From: CAVQCT01 sp964520865
GTDB taxonomy: Bacteria; Zixibacteria; MSB-5A5; GN15; FEB-12
Direction of reading: 5' to 3'
DNA: 64,000 nucleotides
Assembly (NCBI GenBank): GCA_964520865.1
Contig: CAZFOY010000008.1
Location: 1-64,000, forward strand
Part shown: piece by piece, positions 17,091-24,681 of the stretch
How positions within the stretch are numbered: position 1 is the stretch's first letter
Layout: the number at the start of each line of letters is the position of its first letter
Translations under genes and position numbers: made by a program
Notes under the pieces: generated by a model
The model's database searches: none
What the model was told of the DNA's origin: nothing
Seen by the model: only the letters and a program-made list of their open reading frames with translations

Positions 17091-17873
17091 CTACTTCACC
17101 CATTTCGGCGGTCGTTTGTTGAGAAAGGCGTCCATCCCCTCCTGCCCTTCGTCCGATACACGGAGGCGTGCAATCATCTCAGCCGTATACGGCTTGAACT
17201 GATCAGGTGTCATCGAAGGCACCTCGCTGACCAGCTTCTTGGCCATCGCCACGGCTTCCGGACCGGATGAAAGCACCGACTCTACGAGCGTATCGACCTC
17301 GTCATGGAGTTGCTCGTCATCGACAACCTTGTTGACCAGCCCAACCTGGAAAGCGCGCTCGGCTTTCATCCGTTCTCCGGTGATAAACAGCTCGCGTGCT
17401 TTGCCTTCTCCCATCTTCTTGATTACATAGGGACCGATGCAGGCGGGTACAACGCCGATTTTCACCTCAGAGAACGAGAACTTGGCCGATCGGGCGGCGA
17501 TAGCTATGTCACATACGGCGACGAATCCTGTTCCTCCACCGATCGCGGCCCCGTTGATCTTCCCGATAATCGGACGCTTGAATGTGTATATCTTATAGAA
17601 GAGGTCGGCGAGTTCGTTTGATTCGGCCAGGTTCTGCTCGAATGACTGCGTGACGACCGACCGCATCCAGTTCAGATCCGCTCCGGCGCAAAACGACTTC
17701 CCTTTCCCGCTCAGGACCACCAATCGAAGGTCCTCGTCTTTCTCCAACTGGCTGAAGAGATCAAGCATTTCGCGAATGACGGTCGAGTTGAAGGCGTTGT
17801 GAATCTCGGGACGATTGAAGTCGGCATAGCCGACCGATTCCCGTTTCTGATATTGTATGGTCTCGTATTTCAT
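17091..17873 (-). CDS. Enoyl-CoA hydratase / methylglutaconyl-CoA hydratase-like
   Basis: 260-residue crotonase-fold enzyme. Oxyanion-hole segments are GKGKSFCAGADLNWMRSV and KINGAAIGGGTGFVAVCDI; SFSEVKIGVVPACIGPYV matches the methylglutaconyl-CoA hydratase subgroup well. It lies between carboxyltransferase and biotin carboxylase, as liuC does in leucine-degradation operons, so hydration of 3-methylglutaconyl-CoA is the likely role. General enoyl-CoA hydration cannot be excluded. Confidence 0.9.
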   Translation of the reverse strand: MKYETIQYQKRESVGYADFNRPEIHNAFNSTVIREMLDLFSQLEKDEDLRLVVLSGKGKSFCAGADLNWMRSVVTQSFEQNLAESNELADLFYKIYTFKRPIIGKINGAAIGGGTGFVAVCDIAIAARSAKFSFSEVKIGVVPACIGPYVIKKMGEGKARELFITGERMKAERAFQVGLVNKVVDDEQLHDEVDTLVESVLSSGPEAVAMAKKLVSEVPSMTPDQFKPYTAEMIARLRVSDEGQEGMDAFLNKRPPKWVK

Positions 17874-17888
17874 GAATTATCCGCCCGG

Positions 17889-19499
17889 TTACATTCGGAA
17901 TACGCCGTACTTTTGTTCGGGAATCGGGCTGTTCAACGACATCGAGATCCCAAGCGCAAGCATCTGACGGGTTTCAGTCATCCCGATCATGCCGTCGTCC
18001 CACAAACGGGCGCCGGAGTAATACGGCGTCGATTCGCTTTCGTATTTGTCGATAATCGGTTGTCTGATAGAACTAATCTGTTCCTCCGACAACTTCTTGC
18101 CGCCTTCTTTCTCGAGTTGCTCGATTTTGACCTGAGCGAGCACGTCGGCCGCCTGTTCTCCACCCATGACACAGATCTTCGCATTCGGCCACATCCACAT
18201 AAGACGCGGGAAATACCCTCGTCCACACATGGCATAATTGCCCGCGCCATAGGATCCTCCCACCACGACCGTGAATTTCGGAACGTCGGCATTTGCCACC
18301 GCATGCACCATCTTGGCACCATCACGGGCGATACCACCTGCTTCGTATTTCCGGCCCACAATGAAGCCTGAGATATTCTGCAGGAAGACAAGCGGGATGC
18401 GACGCTGTGTACACAGCTCGATAAAATGGGCACCCTTCTGTGCCGACTCGGCGAACAGGACGCCGTTGTTCCCGACGATTCCTACCGGATACCCCATAAT
18501 TCGGGCAAAGCCGGTCACCAGCGTCGCGCCATAGAGTTCTTTGAATTCGTGAAAACGGGAGCCGTCGACGATCCTTGCAATTACTTCGCGGACATCGAAC
18601 GCCTTGCGGATATCGTTAGACACGACTCCGTAGAGTTCTTCCGGATCATAGTAGGGATCCTCTGGGGTTTCGCAGTCGAGTTCGAATCGAGGCGATCGAT
18701 TCAGGTTCTGGACGATGTTTCTGCAGATCTGTATGGCATGCTCATCATTGAGGGCGTAGTGATCTGACACGCCCGAGGTCCGACAGTGGACGTCGGCACC
18801 ACCCAGTTCCTCGGCCGTGACAACTTCGCCGGTCGCCGCCTTGACAAGCGGCGGGCCGCCGATAAAGATCGTTCCCTGGTTCTTTACGATTATCGTTTCA
18901 TCCGACATAGCCGGGAGATATGCCCCCCCTGCCGTACACGAACCGAGCACGGCGGATATCTGCGGGATCCCCTTTGCCGACATTCTCGCCTGATTATAAA
19001 ATATCCTGCCGAAATGATCTTTATCCGGGAAGGTACCGGACTGAAGCGGAAGGAAGATACCTCCGGAGTCGACCAGATAGACGCAAGGAAGGTTGTTCGT
19101 CTCGGCGACCTCCTGTGCCCGGGCATGCTTCAGAATAGTCATCGGGAAGTACGTTCCGCCCTTAACGGTGGCATCGTTTACCACCACCATGACCTCGCGT
19201 CCATGCACGACGCCGATACCGGTGATAATACCTGCCGAAGGCGCCTGGCCCTCGTACATATCGTACGCGGCCAGCGGACTCAGTTCCACGAAGGGAGTAT
19301 TACGATCGAGTAGTTTCGCGAGGCGGTCGCGCGGGAGCAGCTTGCCCCGATCGGTATGGCGCTTACGGGCCCGTTCCGATCCCCCCTGCTTGATTTTCTC
19401 CAACCGTTCCTTGAATTCGAGATGCTGAGCCCTATTTCTTTCGGAATTCTCTTTGAAGACAGGATTCTTCGGGTCGATCTTTGATTCGATGCGATACAT
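17889..19499 (-). CDS. Methylcrotonyl-CoA carboxylase-type carboxyltransferase
   Basis: 536 residues, the beta subunit that transfers CO2 from biotin to an acyl-CoA. YDMYEGQAPSAGIITGIG, GGTYFPMTILKHARAQEVAE, YLVDSGGIFLPLQ, FPDKDHFGRIFYNQARMS and GSCTAGGAYLPAMSDE are hallmarks of the methylcrotonyl-CoA branch (LiuB), which is longer than the propionyl-CoA branch. The C-terminal half has GNNGVLFAESAQKGAHFIELC and GGSYGAGNYAMCGRGY. Substrate call is by family resemblance and operon context. Confidence 0.93.
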   Translation of the reverse strand: MYRIESKIDPKNPVFKENSERNRAQHLEFKERLEKIKQGGSERARKRHTDRGKLLPRDRLAKLLDRNTPFVELSPLAAYDMYEGQAPSAGIITGIGVVHGREVMVVVNDATVKGGTYFPMTILKHARAQEVAETNNLPCVYLVDSGGIFLPLQSGTFPDKDHFGRIFYNQARMSAKGIPQISAVLGSCTAGGAYLPAMSDETIIVKNQGTIFIGGPPLVKAATGEVVTAEELGGADVHCRTSGVSDHYALNDEHAIQICRNIVQNLNRSPRFELDCETPEDPYYDPEELYGVVSNDIRKAFDVREVIARIVDGSRFHEFKELYGATLVTGFARIMGYPVGIVGNNGVLFAESAQKGAHFIELCTQRRIPLVFLQNISGFIVGRKYEAGGIARDGAKMVHAVANADVPKFTVVVGGSYGAGNYAMCGRGYFPRLMWMWPNAKICVMGGEQAADVLAQVKIEQLEKEGGKKLSEEQISSIRQPIIDKYESESTPYYSGARLWDDGMIGMTETRQMLALGISMSLNSPIPEQKYGVFRM

Positions 19500-19501
19500 A
19501 A

Positions 19502-21307
19502 CTATCTCTTCGTCGGTTTAGCTTTCAGAAGTGATGACGGCACCTTCACTTTCATCTGAAGAAGGGCCTGAGCCAGAGTTTTCCCCTGCGGATCTATCAT
19601 CAGCGATTCGGTGCCGCCGCCGCCAAGGGTTTCTTCGAGAAGAAAATTGAGGGCGTGTAAATTGTCCAGTTCGTAGCGGATGACTTTTCCCCGGGTGATG
19701 CCGGAGAAAAACTTCTTTACTTTGTCGGTCGTCAGATTCTCGACCAGCCAGTCATAAATCTCCGGCGATCGGGCGAGCACTCCGATATTACACGTATCCC
19801 CTTTGTCGCCGGATCGGGCATAACAGAGTTCCTGTAAGCGGACCTCGTGTGCTCTACCGGTAGGCTTCTTCACGGAACGTTTGGGTTTGGACTCGGCCTT
19901 ATCCACTTTTCTGGCTGCCTGTACTCGCAAGGGAAATGTGATCTCGAAGAATTCCTCGTCGCCTGACGTATCAACTGCGAGAACTTTTGCTTTCACCCGA
20001 CTCCGATGCATGAGCGCCGGCCAATACGCTACGACCAGCGATGGCTTCGGACGGCCGCCCGTCGTAACCGCCATCCCCGCCGGTCCCGAAAGAATGAGAG
20101 TCGACAGCGCTTTGCCAAAGTCCTTAATCTTACTGAGGTCTCGATCGCGCACCGAGAAGCGGAGCAGGATTTCGTTGGTCTCACACGCTGTCAGTTGCGC
20201 GGGCCAAATCGATCCCGATCCGATCATATCGGTTCGCGTAGCCTGAAACTTGTGCTGCAGCTTTTTCCAGAATATATCCGCGATAACTTTCGCTTTCTCA
20301 TTGACACCCGGACCCGATACCAGTACTGCGCCGTTCGACTTCCATCCATCCTCGTATGACATCGACACTTTCAAATTGTCCGGCTCGGGTTTCCCTTTGA
20401 TACCGAATACGCGGACCCGGTCCTTTCCATCGGCCTTCAATTGGATGGAATCGAATCTGGCGATACCGTCCGGACTGATATAGTTCGACGGATCTCCCAT
20501 TTCGTAAACGAGCTGCTCTTTCACCGTCTTCTCCGACACAAGACCGCCGGTCCCTTTGTGTTTGGTGACGGTGAAATCGCCGGAGTTCTCCATCTCAACG
20601 ATCGGGTATCCGATATTGTGGTAACTCGCCACCTCGTCCCAGTCGGTGATATTTCCTCCCGAGGACTGCGCACCACACTCGATGATATGCCCGGCCACGA
20701 TCCCCGCCGCCATCTTATCCCAGTCGTCCATGGCCCAGCCGAATTCATAAATCATCGGGGCAAGGGTAATGCCGGTGTCGGTCACGCGTCCGGTGACGAC
20801 AATGTTGCACCCTGCTTCGAGCGCTTTGACTACCGGCTCGGCGCCAAGATAAATGTTCGCGGAGGAGATCCGCGAGCGAACGTCGAAGAAGCTCTCCCCA
20901 GTTTCCATGTTGGTGAATCGCTCTCCGGCTGCGGTCAGTTCGTACAGATGATTGACGATATCATCGCCGTAGACGATCCCGACCTTGACGTGAAGCCCCT
21001 TCTTCTTGGCCATCTCGATTATCCTGCGCCCCATCCCGATTGGGTTGATCCCTCCGGCGTTGGAGACAACCTTGACCTTCTTCTTCACGATAGTCGGGAG
21101 ACACTCATCGAGCTGTTCGAGGAAATCGACGGCATAGCCGAGTTCCGGGTTCTTCTGACGCTGGCGTTGGAGAATCGACATGGTGATTTCCGCAAGGAAG
21201 TCCATGGTGATATAGTCGAGGGGGCCGCCGGTAAGTTGGCGCTTAAGGGCCGTGAGATCGTCCCCCCAGTAGCCGCCAGCGTTTCCGATTCGGATCTTTT
21301 TTTTCAA
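19502..21307 (-). CDS. AtuA-like (DUF1446) protein
   Basis: 601 residues. The N-terminal ~450 form the DUF1446/AtuA domain (IRIGNAGGYWGDD, YITMDFLAEITMSILQ, VVTGRVTDTGITLAPMIYEF). The C-terminal ~110 are the separate AtuA-associated ferredoxin-fold-like domain (YARSGDKGDTCNIGVLAR), here fused in one chain. AtuA-family genes accompany acyclic terpene and leucine catabolism, but their biochemical role is unsettled. Start is TTG, about ten bases after AAAGGA. First gene of the carboxylase operon, two bases before the carboxyltransferase. Confidence 0.9.
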   Translation of the reverse strand: MKKKIRIGNAGGYWGDDLTALKRQLTGGPLDYITMDFLAEITMSILQRQRQKNPELGYAVDFLEQLDECLPTIVKKKVKVVSNAGGINPIGMGRRIIEMAKKKGLHVKVGIVYGDDIVNHLYELTAAGERFTNMETGESFFDVRSRISSANIYLGAEPVVKALEAGCNIVVTGRVTDTGITLAPMIYEFGWAMDDWDKMAAGIVAGHIIECGAQSSGGNITDWDEVASYHNIGYPIVEMENSGDFTVTKHKGTGGLVSEKTVKEQLVYEMGDPSNYISPDGIARFDSIQLKADGKDRVRVFGIKGKPEPDNLKVSMSYEDGWKSNGAVLVSGPGVNEKAKVIADIFWKKLQHKFQATRTDMIGSGSIWPAQLTACETNEILLRFSVRDRDLSKIKDFGKALSTLILSGPAGMAVTTGGRPKPSLVVAYWPALMHRSRVKAKVLAVDTSGDEEFFEITFPLRVQAARKVDKAESKPKRSVKKPTGRAHEVRLQELCYARSGDKGDTCNIGVLARSPEIYDWLVENLTTDKVKKFFSGITRGKVIRYELDNLHALNFLLEETLGGGGTESLMIDPQGKTLAQALLQMKVKVPSSLLKAKPTKR

Positions 21308-21489
21308 CCGATTGATTCCTTTAACCTGTTGCGATACAATAGATACCCGGACGTGTCACGGTCAGCAAAAAGCTAATATAAGCTAAATCGGGCCGTTTGT
21401 AAAGCTCTTGTCGCATCACCGAACGGAAGGTGGGCCGTCGACTCTCTTCACCGGGCGATCAAGAGACCGTTGCGTAATCTGGTTCAACG

Positions 21490-21518
21490 TTGACTCTTGT
21501 TATGGACGATGCTATACT
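21490..21518 (+). promoter_or_regulatory. Strong sigma-70 promoter for the small membrane pair
   Basis: TTGACT (21490-21495), exactly 17 bp, then TATACT (21513-21518), 17 bp before the ATG at 21536. Five of six consensus matches in both boxes. The 5' leader would be about 10 nt. Confidence 0.75.
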
Positions 21519-21535
21519 GGATCAAGAGGTAGATT

Positions 21536-21841
21536 ATGCTAATATTCGGTCCGGATTTCTGGTTCGGTCAAGGCTTCGTCCTATCCGTTCTTGTTGGAGT
21601 CATACTCGGAATGTTGCTGGGAGTGAAGTACGGTTATCCGAAGAGCTGGGTGGGATACGCTGTCGTGCTTATGTTCAACATGCTCTCTCCAATGATCGGT
21701 GTAGATACCTGGATTATCGGAATGAAGCCAATGGGCCTGTACATCGTGCTGAACTACACCCTCTTTGGCCTGTTCGCCACGCTCAACCTGGCATTTCTCT
21801 GGCGCTTGTCCAGCTCCAAAAAGCGCGTTGCGGAAGCCTGA
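21536..21841 (+). CDS. Small three-helix membrane protein A
   Basis: 101 residues with three hydrophobic segments (about 10-30, 40-58 and 68-88) and a short basic tail. AAGAGGT precedes the ATG and a good promoter lies upstream, so expression is likely. No known family recognised. It is paralogous to the next gene: both carry G(V/L)xLGxLxG, then (Y/F)PK(S/E)W, then LN(I/M)(L/M)(S/A)P, and a last segment ending NxAF(L/V)WR. Likely forms homo- or hetero-oligomers in the inner membrane (inference). Confidence 0.8.
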   Translation: MLIFGPDFWFGQGFVLSVLVGVILGMLLGVKYGYPKSWVGYAVVLMFNMLSPMIGVDTWIIGMKPMGLYIVLNYTLFGLFATLNLAFLWRLSSSKKRVAEA

Positions 21842-21880
21842 AATCTCTCACGCGCAGTCAGGTATCAAATCGCTTAACGT

Positions 21881-22174
21881 ATGGCTTTAGCAATTGCTCA
21901 AGGCGTCGGTGCATCGATCATAATCGGGTTGCTGCTCGGCACCCTGATTGGCACTCGCTTTCGCTTTCCAAAAGAGTGGACCGGGTTCATGGTGACGGTT
22001 GCTCTCAACATTATGGCGCCGTTCATCGGTCAGGGGGTTATTCTTGTCGGCATCACACAATGGAATATCACCATCGTGTTCAACTATCTTCTGCTAGGGT
22101 TGATTACGCCGATTAATATCGCGTTCGTTTGGAGATTCGTGCAGAATCGTAAGTCAGGAGGCCCGTCATCTTGA
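21881..22174 (+). CDS. Small three-helix membrane protein B
   Basis: 97-residue tandem paralogue of the previous gene, 39 bp downstream. Shared landmarks: GLLLGTLIGTRFRFPKEWTG, ALNIMAPFIG and FNYLLLGLITPINIAFVWRF. The last residues (RKSGGPSS) are encoded by a degenerate hairpin repeat of the GTAGGTCAGG family, so the C-terminus may have been extended by repeat sequence. Function unknown. Confidence 0.75.
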   Translation: MALAIAQGVGASIIIGLLLGTLIGTRFRFPKEWTGFMVTVALNIMAPFIGQGVILVGITQWNITIVFNYLLLGLITPINIAFVWRFVQNRKSGGPSS

Positions 22175-22205
22175 CGTTCAACAAAAACCCACAAGGGGAT
22201 TGAGA

Positions 22206-22457
22206 CTACAGAGTCAACACACTCCAATAAATCACATTCGCGAGCATCCCGGCCAGAAATATGAGGACGCCTGTTGCGTGCAGATTGAACCCCGGACCGG
22301 AGAACCAGGCTTTCTGTCGCCTGATCGAGAACGGTGAGATCGGATTGGTATCGAACAAGGCAGGCGCTGAAGGAAGTATGTATTTGGTCCGTGCGTAGAG
22401 AATCAACACGGCGCCTGCGAACCAACAAAGCAATGAAATGGCGAGCAGCAGTTTCAT
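22206..22457 (-). CDS. Small two-helix membrane protein
   Basis: 83 residues: an N-terminal helix (MKLLLAISLLCWFAGAVLIL), a polar stretch with prolines, and a second helix near the end (ATGVLIFLAGMLANVIYWSV). ATG at 22457 has GGGGA about 7 bases before it. The polar segment between helices contains ILPSAPALFDTNPISPFS. No family recognised. Convergent with the pair on the plus strand, 31 bp apart. Confidence 0.6.
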   Translation of the reverse strand: MKLLLAISLLCWFAGAVLILYARTKYILPSAPALFDTNPISPFSIRRQKAWFSGPGFNLHATGVLIFLAGMLANVIYWSVLTL

Positions 22458-22969
22458 TACACAAATCCCCTATCTTGACATTGCCTGAGAGCAGTTAGCC
22501 AATCTTACTCGTGCATTGCTCTGTAATTCAAGAAATACATCCGCGCCCTGTATTGTCAAGACAAAACCGGTACACTGCGTCGAAGATGTCGGGGTTCTCC
22601 GTCGGACGCCTGTACGGCGGGGCACCCCGCGCTCTTTCGTCGTTGGATGAGCCAGCTCGTGTGTAATCTATCTTCAGTAGCCCACCTCAGTGAGAATTGG
22701 CGATAGCCGATTCGAATGCCAGGTGGGTGTTAACCCATTCGGTCAATCCGAGCCGAACGTCTTATCCCCACGCGGCGCTCAGGATGGCTGCCGTCACCCG
22801 TCGCTGACGCCGGCTACAAGGATGCCATTTGTAACCAGTGTGCATCAATTCAGGAACCCGACCGGAGGATCGCGCCCGGACAAGAGATGAAGTCGAGATC
22901 ACGACGGCTGTAGCGCCTGCGGGCGCACCCATCGCCTCGTGATGACTTTTTTCGGTTAGGCACTACGAC

Positions 22970-23019
22970 GTCAGGAACACAGGGTTCCTGACCTACGGTG
23001 CTCGAAGACGATGCATACC
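22970..23019. repeat. Fused GTCAGG hairpin and CTCGAAGACGA hairpin (copy 4)
   Basis: Hairpin GTCAGGAAC/GTTCCTGAC ending in CTACG (22970-22997) is joined directly to a CTCGAAGACGA element (22997-23019) with imperfect stem GGTGC/GCATACC, followed by CTACAAG. The two families can be neighbours. Confidence 0.7.
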
Positions 23020-23048
23020 TACAAGAATTTTGTCAGTAGACCGTGACC

Positions 23049-23080
23049 AAAAAGGCCGGGAGCAATTCACTCCCGGCCTT
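23049..23080 (-). terminator. Terminator of the HMG-CoA synthase operon
   Basis: Stem AAGGCCGGGAG/CTCCCGGCCTT with a 7-nt loop; on the minus strand it is followed by T's. It lies 28 bp after the DUF35-like gene. Confidence 0.9.
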
Positions 23081-23107
23081 CGATCAGATCGAATCTGCGA
23101 ATCTATA

Positions 23108-23509
23108 TCAATACCACTTCGGGACGAATTTGTAGCCGTAACTCAAAACGCCGTGGTGGCTTTCGGCCTGGATGCGACGGAACTCAATCCGTACTTCCAT
23201 ACCGATCTTCACTTCGCTGATATCGCAATCGGCTATCTGCGCCATCACCCGGGTGCCGTCGGTCAATTCCGCAATCGCCAGAGCGTACGGAGACTGATCT
23301 CCCCACTGGTCGGGCGCTATGCGAATGACAGTATACGTGATGACCTTGCCGGTCTCCGGCAGCCTGACCGTTTCCTGCTCGGTGTCACCCGTTTCCGGAT
23401 CGACCGCGCGTTTCGGGAAATAGGTCTTGCCGCTCTTCTTGAATTTGGAGGCTTCGAGCCGATACCGGTGCGGGTATTCCCGCCAGTTACGAGCGCTGAA
23501 CATTGTCAT
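23108..23509 (-). CDS. DUF35-like OB-fold protein without zinc-ribbon cysteines
   Basis: 133 residues. The N-terminal helix and KSGKTYFPKRAVDPETG correspond to the place where DUF35 proteins carry a four-cysteine rubredoxin-like ribbon; here there is no cysteine at those positions. The OB-fold follows (GKVITYTVIRIAPDQWGD, PYALAIAELTDGTRVMAQI, KIGMEVRIEFRR). In archaea a DUF35 protein bridges acetoacetyl-CoA thiolase and HMG-CoA synthase, and the order here is the same. Overlaps the thiolase gene by 4 bp (ATGA). Confidence 0.87.
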   Translation of the reverse strand: MTMFSARNWREYPHRYRLEASKFKKSGKTYFPKRAVDPETGDTEQETVRLPETGKVITYTVIRIAPDQWGDQSPYALAIAELTDGTRVMAQIADCDISEVKIGMEVRIEFRRIQAESHHGVLSYGYKFVPKWY

Positions 23510-24669
23510 GATCCCACCTCCATGATGTGAACGACCGAGGATCCGCCGGAGCCACCCATATTCTGGGTCATGCCGATCTTGGGCGATTTCGGAATCTGCC
23601 GTCCGTTCTCCGCAGTGCCGGTGAGCTGTTTGTACACCTCGACCGCCTGGGCCACGCCGGTCGCGCCGACCGGATGTCCCTTGGACTTCAGACCGCCCGA
23701 GGAATTGATCGGGAATTTCCCGTCGAGTGCCGACTCACCGTCGAGGAACGCCTTCCCCGCTTTGCCCGGCTCGTACAGACCGATCGATTCCGCCACGACG
23801 ATCTCGGCGATCGTGAAGCAGTCGTGAACCTCGGCGAACTGAACGTCTTTGATCGTCTTGCCGGCCATCTTGAACGCCTTGTCGGCGGCGATGGTCGCAG
23901 CTTTGATCGTCGTCATGTCAGCACGCTGCGCGAGTTGAATGGTGTCGGTTCCGATTCCGGAGCCAAGGATCTTCACGTACGGCTTGCCCAGCTTTTTAGC
24001 GATATCCACCGTTGTCAGAATGACCGCCGCGGCGCCATCGGTAATCGGCGAGCAATCGAGGATGTGAAGCGGATCGGCCACCATCACCGAATTCTCAACC
24101 TGTTCCACGGTCACTTTGAACGGATACTGCGCCACCGGGTTCATCGAGCCGTTGTGATGGTTCTTCGCCGCCACAGTCGACAACATCCGGCGAGTGGTCC
24201 CATATTTTGCCATATGGGCGTGAGCCATCATCGCGTAGAGACCCGGGAAAGTCGCGCCGTTGAATACTTCGTATTCCTGATCGGCGGCCGTTGCCAGGGC
24301 GTAGGTGGCTTCGTTGCCCGAACAATCGGTCATCTTCTCCACGCCGGAGGCCATGACGATATCGGAGATGCCCGATGCAACTTCGATGAAAGCTGAGCGC
24401 ACGGCCATACCGCCTGAAGCGCATGCTGACTCGACACGAGTGGCGGCGATTCCGCGCATTCCCATGTAATCCGTCAACATCGAAGCCAGATGCTCCTGTC
24501 CGACAAACAAGCCGCCGGACATGCAGCCGACATACATTGAATCGAGGTGATCGACTCCGGCGCCTTTTACGGCGGCCAGGGCGGCATCGGTATGCAGGTC
24601 GCGAAGCGACTTCCGCCATACCTCTCCCCACTGACTCATGCCGACGCCGACTATGCAAACTTCTCTCAT
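23506..24669 (-). CDS. SCP-x/archaeal-type acetoacetyl-CoA thiolase
   Basis: 387 residues from ATG 24669, eight bases after AGGAGG (a GTG nine bases earlier is less likely). Active-site cysteine in VESACASGGMAVRS (Cys83), then EVHDCFTIAE and GHPVGATGVAQAVE. It lacks the NEAF box of ordinary biosynthetic thiolases, placing it in the thiolase/lipid-carrier group that partners HMG-CoA synthase in archaea. Expected reaction: two acetyl-CoA to acetoacetyl-CoA, handed straight to the synthase. Confidence 0.92.
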   Translation of the reverse strand: MREVCIVGVGMSQWGEVWRKSLRDLHTDAALAAVKGAGVDHLDSMYVGCMSGGLFVGQEHLASMLTDYMGMRGIAATRVESACASGGMAVRSAFIEVASGISDIVMASGVEKMTDCSGNEATYALATAADQEYEVFNGATFPGLYAMMAHAHMAKYGTTRRMLSTVAAKNHHNGSMNPVAQYPFKVTVEQVENSVMVADPLHILDCSPITDGAAAVILTTVDIAKKLGKPYVKILGSGIGTDTIQLAQRADMTTIKAATIAADKAFKMAGKTIKDVQFAEVHDCFTIAEIVVAESIGLYEPGKAGKAFLDGESALDGKFPINSSGGLKSKGHPVGATGVAQAVEVYKQLTGTAENGRQIPKSPKIGMTQNMGGSGGSSVVHIMEVGS

Positions 24670-24681
24670 GGTCGACACCTC

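Larger units (their letters stand above)
22458..23107. other. 650-bp gene-free region with repeats
   Basis: Short open frames here lack ribosome sites and codon structure. It contains a degenerate TCATTGCGAG-type segment near 22890-22950 (gagatcacgacggct, cctcgtgatgac), then repeats at 22970-23019, then the terminator at 23049-23080. Nothing else recognised between 22460 and 22880. Confidence 0.65.

Noticed and set aside
22690..22890. 66-codon plus-strand frame in the gap before the HMG-CoA synthase operon
   Set aside because: No ribosome site, no helix or domain pattern, surrounded by repeat remnants.
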